A stretch of DNA of 64,000 nucleotides from Crocinitomicaceae bacterium (lineage in GTDB: Bacteria > Bacteroidota > Bacteroidia > Flavobacteriales_D > Crocinitomicaceae). Position numbers and translations under genes: made by a program. The DNA lies in assembly GCA_030830895.1 (NCBI GenBank), contig JAURMC010000002.1, forward strand, positions 1-64,000. Direction: 5' to 3'. Under the pieces are notes generated by a model. That model saw only the letters and a program-made list of their open reading frames with translations, was not told where the DNA came from and did no database searches. Below, piece by piece: positions 38,696 through 47,165 of this stretch (positions within the stretch are counted from its first letter, which is position 1; every line of letters begins with the position of its first letter).

Positions 38696-39111
38696 ACGTT
38701 GCATTTTTGTCTCTTGGTTCAAATTTAGGCGACCGAGAGTCTCAAATAACCCAGGCTATAGATGCCATGAGTGCGCACCAAATAACCCTTATTGCACTCT
38801 CTTCCTTTTATTATTCGGAACCATTGGGATTTGATTCTGAACATCATTTTTGTAATGCCTGTGCTAAGGTAACCACTACGCTGCAACCGTTCGTGTTGCT
38901 TGAACGCTTGAAGTGTATTGAACAGGATTTTGGACGTACCAAAAAATCAATCAATAAGAACTATGAAGATCGAGTTATTGATATCGACTTGATTTTCTAT
39001 AATAACATGTCCTTAGAAAGTCCTCAATTAACCCTGCCTCATCCCGAATGGAATAAACGTCCCTTTGTATATTGGCCACTACTCGAACTAGTTGAATTGC
39101 TAAATATTTGA
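38683..39111 (+). CDS. folK: 2-amino-4-hydroxy-6-hydroxymethyldihydropteridine pyrophosphokinase
   Basis: FolK pyrophosphorylates 6-hydroxymethyl-dihydropterin for folate synthesis. Within 142 residues it shows FLSLGSNLGDRE (8-19), YYSEPLGF, the loop region LKCIEQDFGRTKKS, DRVIDIDLIFYNN with the catalytic Asp pair, and LPHPEWNKRPFVYWPL. It overlaps gldD by 13 bases. Folate genes occur twice here: folK and, at 51801, folC. Confidence 0.95.
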   Translation: MEKVNVAFLSLGSNLGDRESQITQAIDAMSAHQITLIALSSFYYSEPLGFDSEHHFCNACAKVTTTLQPFVLLERLKCIEQDFGRTKKSINKNYEDRVIDIDLIFYNNMSLESPQLTLPHPEWNKRPFVYWPLLELVELLNI

Positions 39112-39137
39112 TTTAATTAATTATTTAGTTAAATTTG
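39107..39137 (+). promoter_or_regulatory. Bacteroidetes-type promoter of the OmpA/TPR lipoprotein gene
   Basis: TTTG (39107-39110), 19 bases, TAAATTTG (39130-39137): an exact consensus match. It overlaps the folK stop and lies 22 bases before the ATG at 39160. Confidence 0.85.
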
Positions 39138-39159
39138 ACGTGCATAAATCAAATAAATC

Positions 39160-40872
39160 ATGAAATTTAATTTTTACAACGCACTATTTCTTGGATTCGC
39201 TGCTTTAAGTGTAACAAGTTGCGACCAGTTAAAGGAGTTATCTTATTCCACAACGCCAAATCCTTTGGAGTTACATGGTGATAGTGTTTCGATTTCAGTA
39301 ACAGTAAATGTTCCACCGAAAGGAATTAAGAAAAAAGTAAGTGCAGAAATCACACCTATGTTGGGCGATACAAAACTTACAACTTGGAAAATTCAGGGTG
39401 AAAAAGTTACTGGAAACGGTCAAACGATTACCTTTAAGCCAGGAGGGCCAGCTACATTTACCGAAACCGTTGCATACAATTCATCCATGGAAGCAACAGA
39501 TTTAAAGTTAACCGGTAAAGTATTCAAAGGAACCAAAGAAAAAACAAAAGAGGCACTTCCTGAAACTAAATTAGCGGATGCGACGATCATTACACCGCTC
39601 TTGGTTCAAACCAACTTTAAGATGCTTACTGAAACAGCGTCGATTCCAAGATCCTTTGAAAAAACAGCTACTGCTGAAGTGAATTACCTTAAAGGTAAAT
39701 CTGATGTACGTGCCGGTGAACTTAAGGACAAGGACGTAACGGACCTAGTTGCTTGGATACAAGCTGCACAGTCAAATCCGAAAATTAAAATTAATGGAAT
39801 AGATATTAAGGGCTATGCTTCCCCGGATGGTGAAGAAACCTTTAATAATAACTTGTCAGGAGCACGTTCAAAAGCCACTCGTAAAGCCTTTATGGATTTA
39901 ATGAAAAAGAATAATTTGATGATGTACTCTGATTCTTCTAATTATGTTACCGCTGGATTAGGAGAAGATTTTGATGGATTTAAGGTAGAATTAGAACGTA
40001 CAACATCTATTCCTCAAGCTGATAAGGATTTGTTTTTACGAGTTCTTACAATGACCAATGATCCACAGCAGCGAGAAAAAGACTTAGTAGCTTTGGGTAA
40101 AGGATTTACTCAACTTGAAAAAGAGGTGTTCCCAAAAATTCGTCGTGCAGTGATTGTGGTTAATTATACCGAGCAAGGCCTTTCTGATGACGAATTACGC
40201 GCCAAGGCAAGTAACTCACCAACTGAGATGTCTGCAGATGAATTGATTTTTACGGCGTCTACTTTAGTGAAAGATTTAAACGAACAGGGGAAAATTTATG
40301 ATGCTGCTGCATTAGCATACCCAACGGATGTTCGTGCGTTGAACAATGCAGGTGCTGTGGCCTACATGCAAGGGAATATATCTAAAGCAAAGATGAATTT
40401 GGAAAACGCTCTTAATGTTATGGATAATTCTAAATCCAAGAACAACCTTGCGGGTGTTGCAATGACTCAAGGAGATCGTGCAACTGCAAAAAAGATGTTG
40501 TCTCAGGTAAAAGAAAAAAGTCCTGAAACATCCTACAATAATGCAATAATTTCTATCCTAGAAGGAAAATACAGCACGGCAATTTCAGCTTGTGGTTCGG
40601 AAGCATCTTTTAATAAGGCACTGGCATCTGTATTAAATGGAAATCTTGATGAAGCAAGTAAAACACTAGCTGCAAGCAAAGACAAAGAATCAGCGGATGG
40701 TTTTTATTTGAAAGCAATTATTGCAGCACGCTCGAATTCAGGTGTTGATGCGGTGGTAAGCAATTTGAAATCTGCTATTTCAAAAGATAAAAAGTACAAA
40801 GAAAAAGCAGCCAACGATCGGGAGTTTATCAAGTTTATGAACGACGGGACATTTACTGCTGCGGTTAATTAA
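39160..40872 (+). CDS. Lipoprotein with OmpA-like and TPR domains
   Basis: This is a 570-residue lipoprotein with lipobox VTSC (Cys about 21). The N-terminal region (about 25-165) is beta-rich and of unknown type. An OmpA-like peptidoglycan-binding segment (about 170-345) is recognised by IKGYASPDGEETFNNNLSGAR, where NLS..R matches the OmpA core, and by IRRAVIVV. The C-terminal half (about 375-560) is TPR-like with GKIYDAAALAYP, NNAGAVAYMQGNISKAK and NLAGVAMTQGDRATAKKML. This architecture suggests an envelope scaffold tied to peptidoglycan. It is strongly promoted and monocistronic. Whether it functions with T9SS or gliding is inference from the neighbouring gldE-gldD. Confidence 0.85.
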   Translation: MKFNFYNALFLGFAALSVTSCDQLKELSYSTTPNPLELHGDSVSISVTVNVPPKGIKKKVSAEITPMLGDTKLTTWKIQGEKVTGNGQTITFKPGGPATFTETVAYNSSMEATDLKLTGKVFKGTKEKTKEALPETKLADATIITPLLVQTNFKMLTETASIPRSFEKTATAEVNYLKGKSDVRAGELKDKDVTDLVAWIQAAQSNPKIKINGIDIKGYASPDGEETFNNNLSGARSKATRKAFMDLMKKNNLMMYSDSSNYVTAGLGEDFDGFKVELERTTSIPQADKDLFLRVLTMTNDPQQREKDLVALGKGFTQLEKEVFPKIRRAVIVVNYTEQGLSDDELRAKASNSPTEMSADELIFTASTLVKDLNEQGKIYDAAALAYPTDVRALNNAGAVAYMQGNISKAKMNLENALNVMDNSKSKNNLAGVAMTQGDRATAKKMLSQVKEKSPETSYNNAIISILEGKYSTAISACGSEASFNKALASVLNGNLDEASKTLAASKDKESADGFYLKAIIAARSNSGVDAVVSNLKSAISKDKKYKEKAANDREFIKFMNDGTFTAAVN

Positions 40873-41807
40873 TCGCTGAGATTATCAAATTGTAACCCTA
40901 GTCCTTCGGCTAGGGTTTTTTTATATATATATTCTTGCTCTTTCTGTCCTGGTGTAGGAATGCATTTCCACACGCAACCAAGGGTTTTTATATCCATCAA
41001 GGTCGAATACCCACTGAAGCTATAAACATATTGAGCCTGCATTAATACTTCATCGGCCTCCCTCCATGAAAACACGTGTTGTTTCACTCCCAAGCCATAA
41101 TGATGTTTTCCGATAACAACATCGATATTTTCCAGCTCATCACGAAAGGAATGTAATAATAGGTGGTGGAATTCCTGAGGGCCGTTAAATATCAATACCC
41201 TTAATGTTCGGAGCTTAGTTGAAGCCTCGGTTAATTGAAAACGTGATTTTATCCCAACATATACGTCTTCTTTTTTGATTTTTCTAGATAGCTTGCCAGC
41301 ATATCGTATTTGTTCATCATCTACAATCCAGGTTTGATTAAACTTCTTGATATGGTATATGTTAATGATCTGTACAATTGAAATATACCAAGGAATTGGA
41401 AGCACACACTGATGGGTTATAAAAATGCAAAACACCGATTTATTTCGAAATCCAAATCGTTGATCACTTATGATGTAATCGGTTGGATGATAACGTAGGT
41501 AGTCTTTAAGACGCCGCTTCTCCTTTAAATGTTGTTTGAATAATTTAGGTATTTGAGATATAAACCGAAACATATTAAATCCGTTTGAATGGAATCGAAA
41601 ATCGTATGGTTCATGTCGTTCATAACATAAATTATTAAAGTATTGTCTGTAAATTCTTTCTTGCTCATCACTACAAAAAACTGTAATTGAGTTTTCTTGA
41701 TTTATTAATTGTTTAAGAATTGGTAAAGACCTACTTACATGCCCCATTCCCCAATTTAATGGAGAAAAGATGATTTTAGCATTTGAAATTTGATCAGGGA
41801 TGAGCAT
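40869..41807 (-). CDS. GT28/MurG-like glycosyltransferase
   Basis: This 312-residue protein belongs to the MurG-like glycosyltransferase superfamily. The N-terminal PLNWGMGHVSRSLPIL (about 15-30) corresponds to the MurG glycine loop. The C-terminal YSFSGYSTLMDIKTLG with IPTPGQKEQEYI is the nucleotide-sugar site pattern. Donor and acceptor are unknown. I chose ATG 41807; a longer in-frame extension to 41939 would run into the clpP start and is not conserved-looking. The 3' end overlaps the stop of the OmpA/TPR gene by four bases, and its last 20 codons contain that gene's terminator. Confidence 0.82.
   Translation of the reverse strand: MLIPDQISNAKIIFSPLNWGMGHVSRSLPILKQLINQENSITVFCSDEQERIYRQYFNNLCYERHEPYDFRFHSNGFNMFRFISQIPKLFKQHLKEKRRLKDYLRYHPTDYIISDQRFGFRNKSVFCIFITHQCVLPIPWYISIVQIINIYHIKKFNQTWIVDDEQIRYAGKLSRKIKKEDVYVGIKSRFQLTEASTKLRTLRVLIFNGPQEFHHLLLHSFRDELENIDVVIGKHHYGLGVKQHVFSWREADEVLMQAQYVYSFSGYSTLMDIKTLGCVWKCIPTPGQKEQEYIYKKTLAEGLGLQFDNLSD
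40894..40922 (+). terminator. Terminator of the OmpA/TPR lipoprotein, inside the opposing coding sequence
   Basis: An eight-base perfect stem AACCCTAG/CTAGGGTT (40894-40901 with 40910-40917) and an eight-base loop are followed by a seven-base T run (40916-40922). It lies wholly inside the 3' end of the minus-strand glycosyltransferase gene. Confidence 0.8.
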
Positions 41808-41854
41808 TTCTGTAAAAATAGAAACATAGATGCGAAATTGTGGCTCGTTTTGGT

Positions 41855-41862
41855 TAATTTTG
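41855..41862 (+). promoter_or_regulatory. Candidate -7 box of clpP
   Basis: TAATTTTG ends 18 bases before ATG 41881. The -33 box is only a TTG with a short spacer. It supports 41881 rather than the upstream in-frame start. Confidence 0.5.
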
Positions 41863-41880
41863 AAAAATAATATTACACAC

Positions 41881-42549
41881 ATGAACGAAGGACAAGAATT
41901 TTTAAAATATGCGACTAAACATGTGGGCATAAATAGCACACACCTTGGAAATTATATCGAATCGTCAATGACTCCGTATATTATTGAGGAACGCCCAATG
42001 AACATGACCCAGATGGATGTATTTTCTCGATTAATGATGGACAGAATCATCTTTCTCGGAACAGGAATTAATGATCAAGTGGCAAATATTATTAATGCCC
42101 AGCTTTTATTTTTAGAGTCTTTAGACGCTAAGAAAGACATTCAGATTTATATGAATTCACCCGGTGGATCGGTATATGCTGGTTTAGGAATTTATGATAC
42201 GATGCAGTATATTCGACCGGATGTAGCCACTATTTGTACCGGAATTGCAGCTTCCATGGGTGCAGTATTGTTGTGTGCTGGGGCCGAAGGTAAACGAAGC
42301 GCCTTAAAGCATGCACGCGTCATGATTCATCAACCCCTAGGTGGTGCTCAAGGACAAGCCTCCGACATCGAAATTACAGCCCGCGAGATTCAAAAATTAA
42401 AAAAGGAATTATACGAAATTATTGCAACTCACTCTAAGCAAGATTATGATAAGGTATGGCAAGATTCAGATCGTGATTATTGGATGACATCTGAGGAGGC
42501 GAAAGCTTACGGCATGGTGGATGAGGTGTTGTTGAGAAATCCAAAATAA
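41881..42549 (+). CDS. clpP: ATP-dependent Clp protease proteolytic subunit
   Basis: This is the 222-residue serine peptidase subunit of ClpXP. The triad is S125 ([10 protein letters not shown]), H150 (MIHQPLGG) and D199 (SDRDYW). [18 protein letters not shown] is the oxyanion region. I chose the MNEGQEF start because the extension to 41830 lies in the promoter. clpX follows after one base, so the partners are co-expressed. Confidence 0.97.
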   Translation: MNEGQEFLKYATKHVGINSTHLGNYIESSMTPYIIEERPMNMTQMDVFSRLMMDRIIFLGTGINDQVANIINAQLLFLESLDAKKDIQIYMNSPGGSVYAGLGIYDTMQYIRPDVATICTGIAASMGAVLLCAGAEGKRSALKHARVMIHQPLGGAQGQASDIEITAREIQKLKKELYEIIATHSKQDYDKVWQDSDRDYWMTSEEAKAYGMVDEVLLRNPK

Positions 42550-42550
42550 T

Positions 42551-43780
42551 ATGACCTCTAAACGAGAATGTTCTTTTTGTGGGAATGAAATAATTCATCC
42601 TCATGTTTTAGTATCTGGGGCCTCTGCAGTTATCTGCGATGAATGCGTAATTCAAGCTAAGCGAATTGTAGATAGTGAGTTGAATCGAATTCAAGTTGAA
42701 TCCCCCAAGGATCGTTCGTTATATAGTGCTTTGAAACCCAAGGAACTTAGCGCTAAATTAGATGAGTTCGTAATTGGACAAGAGGATGCCAAAAAAGTTT
42801 TAAGTGTCGCAGTATACAATCACTATAAGCGGCTTGAAGCAAATCTAACGGAGTCTGATGTTCAAATTGAAAAATCAAACATTGTCTTGATAGGAAGAAC
42901 CGGAACGGGAAAAACTTTACTAGCAAAAACCATTGCGAATCTCTTAGATGTGCCTTTTTGTATTGCTGATGCGACAGTACTCACCGAAGCCGGATATGTA
43001 GGGGAAGATGTTGAAACTATATTAACACGATTATTGCAAGCCGCTGATTACAATATAGAAAAAGCGGAACGGGGAATTGTTTTCATTGATGAAATAGATA
43101 AAATCGCCCGTAAGAAGGACAATCCATCAATTACTCGGGATGTTTCAGGTGAAGGAGTTCAACAAGCCCTGTTGAAACTTCTTGAAGGAACAATTGTCAA
43201 TGTGCCACCTCAAGGAGGAAGAAAACATCCAGAACAAAAGCTTATTCAGCTAGATACAAGAAACATTTTGTTCATTTGTGGAGGAGCATTTGATGGAATT
43301 GAAAGGCTCATTGCAAATCGGGTTAATACGTCTGCGATAGGGTTTACAATGAAGGAAAAAGCCAATGTTGAATCCTCAGATTTGTTGAGTTATATTTCGC
43401 CAACAGATTTAAAAAACTATGGGTTGATTCCAGAATTAATTGGTCGTTTTCCTGTATTAAGTCATTTGTATCCTTTAGATCGAATTGCCCTTCGTCGTAT
43501 TTTAACAGAACCCAAAAACGCGTTAATGAAACAGTTCGTAAAAGTGTTTGAATTGGATGGGATTCGCCTTACTTTCGATCAGCCTGTATTGGATTTTATT
43601 GTTGATAAAGCAATAGAATTTGAACTAGGAGCAAGGGGATTACGTGCTATTTGTGAAGCAATTTTTATGGATGCCATGTATGAATACCCATCTACAAATA
43701 AGAAAAAGTTTCACGTTTCTTTAGAATACGCGGAAACCGTTTTTAATAAATCTAAAGTTGCCAGATTATTTGCTGCGTAG
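42551..43780 (+). CDS. clpX: ATP-dependent Clp protease ATP-binding subunit ClpX
   Basis: This 409-residue AAA+ unfoldase delivers substrates to ClpP. The N-terminal zinc domain has C7, C10, C29 and C32. Walker A is GRTGTGKT (115-122), with Arg in place of the usual Pro of GPTGxGKT. Walker B is [10 protein letters not shown]. The RKH pore loop (GGRKHPEQ) and the IGF loop that docks on ClpP (TSAIGFTM) are intact. [12 protein letters not shown] is the sensor region. The protein should be active; the Walker A change is outside the Lys/Thr core. Confidence 0.97.
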   Translation: MTSKRECSFCGNEIIHPHVLVSGASAVICDECVIQAKRIVDSELNRIQVESPKDRSLYSALKPKELSAKLDEFVIGQEDAKKVLSVAVYNHYKRLEANLTESDVQIEKSNIVLIGRTGTGKTLLAKTIANLLDVPFCIADATVLTEAGYVGEDVETILTRLLQAADYNIEKAERGIVFIDEIDKIARKKDNPSITRDVSGEGVQQALLKLLEGTIVNVPPQGGRKHPEQKLIQLDTRNILFICGGAFDGIERLIANRVNTSAIGFTMKEKANVESSDLLSYISPTDLKNYGLIPELIGRFPVLSHLYPLDRIALRRILTEPKNALMKQFVKVFELDGIRLTFDQPVLDFIVDKAIEFELGARGLRAICEAIFMDAMYEYPSTNKKKFHVSLEYAETVFNKSKVARLFAA

Positions 43781-43811
43781 TTTATTTTTATCCACCCGTT
43801 TATTAACTTTG
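43781..43811 (+). promoter_or_regulatory. Promoter of the E1-beta gene
   Basis: TTTA (43781-43784), 19 bases, TAACTTTG (43804-43811). The -33 box has one mismatch. It begins directly after the clpX stop and lies 29 bases before the ATG. Confidence 0.65.
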
Positions 43812-43840
43812 CACTTCGTTAACAACTTTTTACCTTATAC

Positions 43841-44818
43841 ATGAAAACAATTCAGTTTAGAGAAGCTTTAAGAGAAGCAATGTCAGAAGAAATGAGGAGA
43901 GATCCCTCGGTATTTCTGCTTGGAGAGGAAGTAGCTGAGTATAATGGCGCATATAAGGTTTCCCAAGGAATGCTAGATGAGTTTGGCCCGAAACGAGTCA
44001 TTGATACCCCGATAGCTGAGTTAGGATTTGCAGGAATTGCAGTGGGTGCTTCCATGAATGGTCTTCGTCCGATTGTTGAATTCATGACTTGGAATTTTGC
44101 GATACTTGCAGCAGATCAGATTATTAATTCAGCAGCGAAAATGTTGCAAATGTCCGGTGGACAGTACCATTGTCCAATTGTTTTTCGAGGTGGCAACGGT
44201 ACCGCAGGGCAACTTGCAGCTACCCATTCTCAAAGCTTTGAAGCATTTTATGCTCACGTACCTGGCTTGAAAGTTATTACCCCTTCAAATCCTGCTGATG
44301 CTAAGGGATTGTTAAAAGCAGCCATACGGGATGAAGATCCTGTAGTGTTTTTGGAATCAGAAAAGATGTACGGCGATAAAGGTGAAGTCCCAGAAGGAGA
44401 GTATATTATTCCTATTGGCGTGGCTGATGTTAAGCGGAAAGGAACAGATGTAACCATTGTTTCGTTTGGTAAAATTATTAAGGTGGCTTATGAAGCAGCC
44501 GAATTGCTCGCGAAAGAAAACATCCATATTGAAATCATCGATTTACGTACCATCCGTCCCATCGATTATGCTTGCGTGGTCCAATCCATTAAAAAAACGA
44601 ACCGATGCGTTGTTTTAGAAGAATCTTGGCCTCTAGCAAGCATCTCCTCTGAGATTGCTTATCACTTACAGCGTTATGCCTTTGATTATTTGGATGCACC
44701 GGTAGAACGTGTTACGCAAACCGATACCCCTTTTGCCTTCTCTCCGTCGCTAATTGATGAGGCTTTGCCCAACGTAGATCGTCTAATTAAAGCCGTTAAG
44801 CGGACTTTATATCGCTAA
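43841..44818 (+). CDS. pdhB: Pyruvate dehydrogenase E1 component, beta subunit
   Basis: This 325-residue transketolase-like subunit forms an alpha2beta2 E1 that uses thiamine diphosphate to decarboxylate pyruvate. GEEVAEYNGAYKVSQGM, DTPIAELGFAGIAVGAS, EFMTWNFAILAADQI, HSQSFEAFYAHVPGLKV and IEIIDLRTIRPID are typical of the PDH rather than the branched-chain E1 beta. The alpha subunit is not next to it, which is common in Bacteroidetes. It has its own promoter. Confidence 0.94.
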   Translation: MKTIQFREALREAMSEEMRRDPSVFLLGEEVAEYNGAYKVSQGMLDEFGPKRVIDTPIAELGFAGIAVGASMNGLRPIVEFMTWNFAILAADQIINSAAKMLQMSGGQYHCPIVFRGGNGTAGQLAATHSQSFEAFYAHVPGLKVITPSNPADAKGLLKAAIRDEDPVVFLESEKMYGDKGEVPEGEYIIPIGVADVKRKGTDVTIVSFGKIIKVAYEAAELLAKENIHIEIIDLRTIRPIDYACVVQSIKKTNRCVVLEESWPLASISSEIAYHLQRYAFDYLDAPVERVTQTDTPFAFSPSLIDEALPNVDRLIKAVKRTLYR

Positions 44819-44833
44819 GAAAAAAGTTTGCTC

Positions 44834-44859
44834 AAAAAAAAAGGGGCCGAAGCCCCTTT
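44834..44859 (-). terminator. Intrinsic terminator of the subtilase gene (usable in both directions)
   Basis: An eight-base stem AAAGGGGC/GCCCCTTT (44840-44847 with 44852-44859) and a CGAA loop are followed on the minus strand by a nine-base T run (44842-44834). pdhB on the plus strand ends 21 bases upstream and may share it. Confidence 0.82.
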
Positions 44860-44877
44860 GATATTCATTCAATAAAA

Positions 44878-47010
44878 TTAAAGTACAATTAACTGTTTGG
44901 TTGCAGTAGAACCGTTCGTAGATTTAATTGTGATCATATACATTCCTGCTTCTAAATCAGTTAACATTATCGTTTGAAAGTTCTGTACTGACCGATTAAG
45001 TACCACTCGTCCGCTTTGTTCAACAACGCTTAGCTTCATTCCTGATCCTTTCCAAGAAATTTTCACATTTCCGTATGATGGGTTTGGAAAAACATTGAGG
45101 GAGATGTCTTGAAGTACTGAGGTGTTCGCATTATTCTCATTCAGCACCTCGGCACTTACTTCAGCAGTACAGCCATTGTAATCAGTAACAACTACGGTAT
45201 ATATTCCTGCATTTAAGTTGCTTAAATCTTCGGTTGTCTCACCGTTAGACCATGAGTAAGTATAACCTGGGGTTCCTCCAACAACGTTTAGATCGATACT
45301 ACCATCATTGTTACCCATATCTGAGGTGGTAAATGAATTTAAATCAATTACACTTGGTTCAGTTACTTCATATGATCCACTTGTAGTACATCCGTTTGCA
45401 TCCGTAATTTGAACGTAATAGGTTCCCGCTGTTAATGTGGTGTTATTCGCTGTATTGGCACCATTACTCCAAAGGTAATTATAGTTTGGATTGCCACCTT
45501 CAACAATTAACTCAATTGAACCATCACTTCCTCCGTTACAGTTAATGTTAGTTGTGCTTGCTTGTTGTATTGCAGGTGAGCCATTGTTTACGATAGCGGT
45601 TGTGGTTACCGTGCATCCATGTGCATCCGTGATTTGGTATGTATAGCTGCCAGAATTAAGGTCGCTAAAGTAAAACTCTGATTGTCCATTTCCTGTATTT
45701 ACTTGATATGGTTCTTGACCTTGTGTTGGATTAATGGTAACTGATCCTTGTCCTTCAGAACAAGCATTTTCAACAATTGTAACTACATCCATATTGTTTG
45801 GTGTTGCAATAGCCATCGAAACGGCTGCATTTGCATTTAATCTTCCTGCCCCTATTGATCCGACATATGCAGGATTAAGTGCATCGATATTGACAGAACT
45901 TGCCTTAAGAATATGCTCAATTTCATCATTATCTAGGCATGGGTTAACGCTCAACATTAAAGCGATAGTTCCAGTTACATAAGGCGCTGCATAAGAAGAC
46001 CCAGAAGCGACCAAATAATTCGAAGGTGAATCAGAAATATTTACTTTGTACCCTGGTGCACTCAAGTCCACACGTGAATTATGTTGGTGCGTAGTGTTTG
46101 GATCACCAACATACTCCTCATGATTGTCTGACTCCCCAATACTCGTAACCGAGAAAACATGGTTGTAAGAGGCGGGAAATGCAATTGCACTCGGGTCTCC
46201 ACAGGTTGATCCATTGCCTGCTGCTGCAACAATAAAGGTTCCATTAGCATACACTTCGTCTATTACATCTTGTTCGAATTGACTATAAGAACAACCTGAG
46301 AACCAGCTCAAATTGATTACATCGATTCCTGCATAGGTTGCAGCTAGTAAATCATTGAAATTCATTTCATAAAAAGCGATGGAAGAATTAAAACCTATAG
46401 AGCTTACTCCAATTTGGTTGTCTGTTTTTCCCGCCGCAATAATTGCAACCGCAGTTCCATGTTCTGAAGGCAAGGTATTATGGTTATCATAATACGTGAT
46501 TTTACCTGCTAATTCTTCGTGATTAGGATTCAAGTTTTCATCACTGATACCAACAATTATACCTGCATTGGATTGCGTTTGATTCCACGCTTGAGATGCT
46601 TTAATTAAATCTAGGGCGTAATCTACACCAAAGGCTGCATGGTAATCGTTTGGTATATACAAGGTTTTGTATTCAGGCGCCCGTTCTATTTCTGCAATAA
46701 CTCCGGGGAAATTCTTCAAAGTTTGTTCTAAGCTTGTAATGTCACAAGCACAACTGAATTCATAAACAGCTTGTAGTTTTTCATTTTTTGAATTGGATAG
46801 GGCTTGATGCACGTCTAGTACTCCAAGTTGATTTAATGCATTAGCAAAAGAGGGATTTGTTGATCCGATAGTCCCGTTTTCCAAGATGCGGGGCGTACTT
46901 TGTTTGTCTGAAATTCTTGCCCATATTCTTGCGTTTTGTGCTTCTGCAGTAAAACTGCTAATTCCGAGTAATCCAGTTAATAGGATGCTTAAGTTGATTT
47001 TTGTTTTCAT
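44878..47010 (-). CDS. Secreted subtilisin-like (S8) protease with SprB repeats and T9SS sorting domain
   Basis: This 710-residue secreted protease has a signal peptide (to about residue 25). The S8 catalytic domain (about 120-405) has D157 (VGISDENLN), H184 (SEHGTAVA), oxyanion N266 (AAAGNGST) and S339 (ASGSSYAAP), so it should be active. Three SprB-like repeats follow (about 411-475, 481-551, 555-624), each ending in a G.Y...VTD..GCT phrase. The C-terminus (about 636-710, VFPNPSYGNVKI and KQLIVL) is a type A sorting domain. An extracellular or surface protease is expected. No pro-peptide motif is distinct in residues 26-120, although that region has the expected length. Confidence 0.92.
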   Translation of the reverse strand: MKTKINLSILLTGLLGISSFTAEAQNARIWARISDKQSTPRILENGTIGSTNPSFANALNQLGVLDVHQALSNSKNEKLQAVYEFSCACDITSLEQTLKNFPGVIAEIERAPEYKTLYIPNDYHAAFGVDYALDLIKASQAWNQTQSNAGIIVGISDENLNPNHEELAGKITYYDNHNTLPSEHGTAVAIIAAGKTDNQIGVSSIGFNSSIAFYEMNFNDLLAATYAGIDVINLSWFSGCSYSQFEQDVIDEVYANGTFIVAAAGNGSTCGDPSAIAFPASYNHVFSVTSIGESDNHEEYVGDPNTTHQHNSRVDLSAPGYKVNISDSPSNYLVASGSSYAAPYVTGTIALMLSVNPCLDNDEIEHILKASSVNIDALNPAYVGSIGAGRLNANAAVSMAIATPNNMDVVTIVENACSEGQGSVTINPTQGQEPYQVNTGNGQSEFYFSDLNSGSYTYQITDAHGCTVTTTAIVNNGSPAIQQASTTNINCNGGSDGSIELIVEGGNPNYNYLWSNGANTANNTTLTAGTYYVQITDANGCTTSGSYEVTEPSVIDLNSFTTSDMGNNDGSIDLNVVGGTPGYTYSWSNGETTEDLSNLNAGIYTVVVTDYNGCTAEVSAEVLNENNANTSVLQDISLNVFPNPSYGNVKISWKGSGMKLSVVEQSGRVVLNRSVQNFQTIMLTDLEAGMYMITIKSTNGSTATKQLIVL

Positions 47011-47165
47011 TTTTATTTTTTTTAATTGGTTTCTGAGACAAAGATGAAGACCATTTAAAAAGGTGGTTGAAAATAAAAGCTACAAGTTTGTAAATTACGC
47101 CTTGCTACTTGGGAGTGTTTACGCAATTTTATGGAATAGTCTACGTGTAACTACTTAGAAACGAA

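Noticed and set aside
41808-41939. 44-residue N-terminal extension of the MurG-like glycosyltransferase
   Set aside because: It overlaps the clpP start and promoter on the other strand; the glycine-loop strand follows the chosen Met as in relatives.
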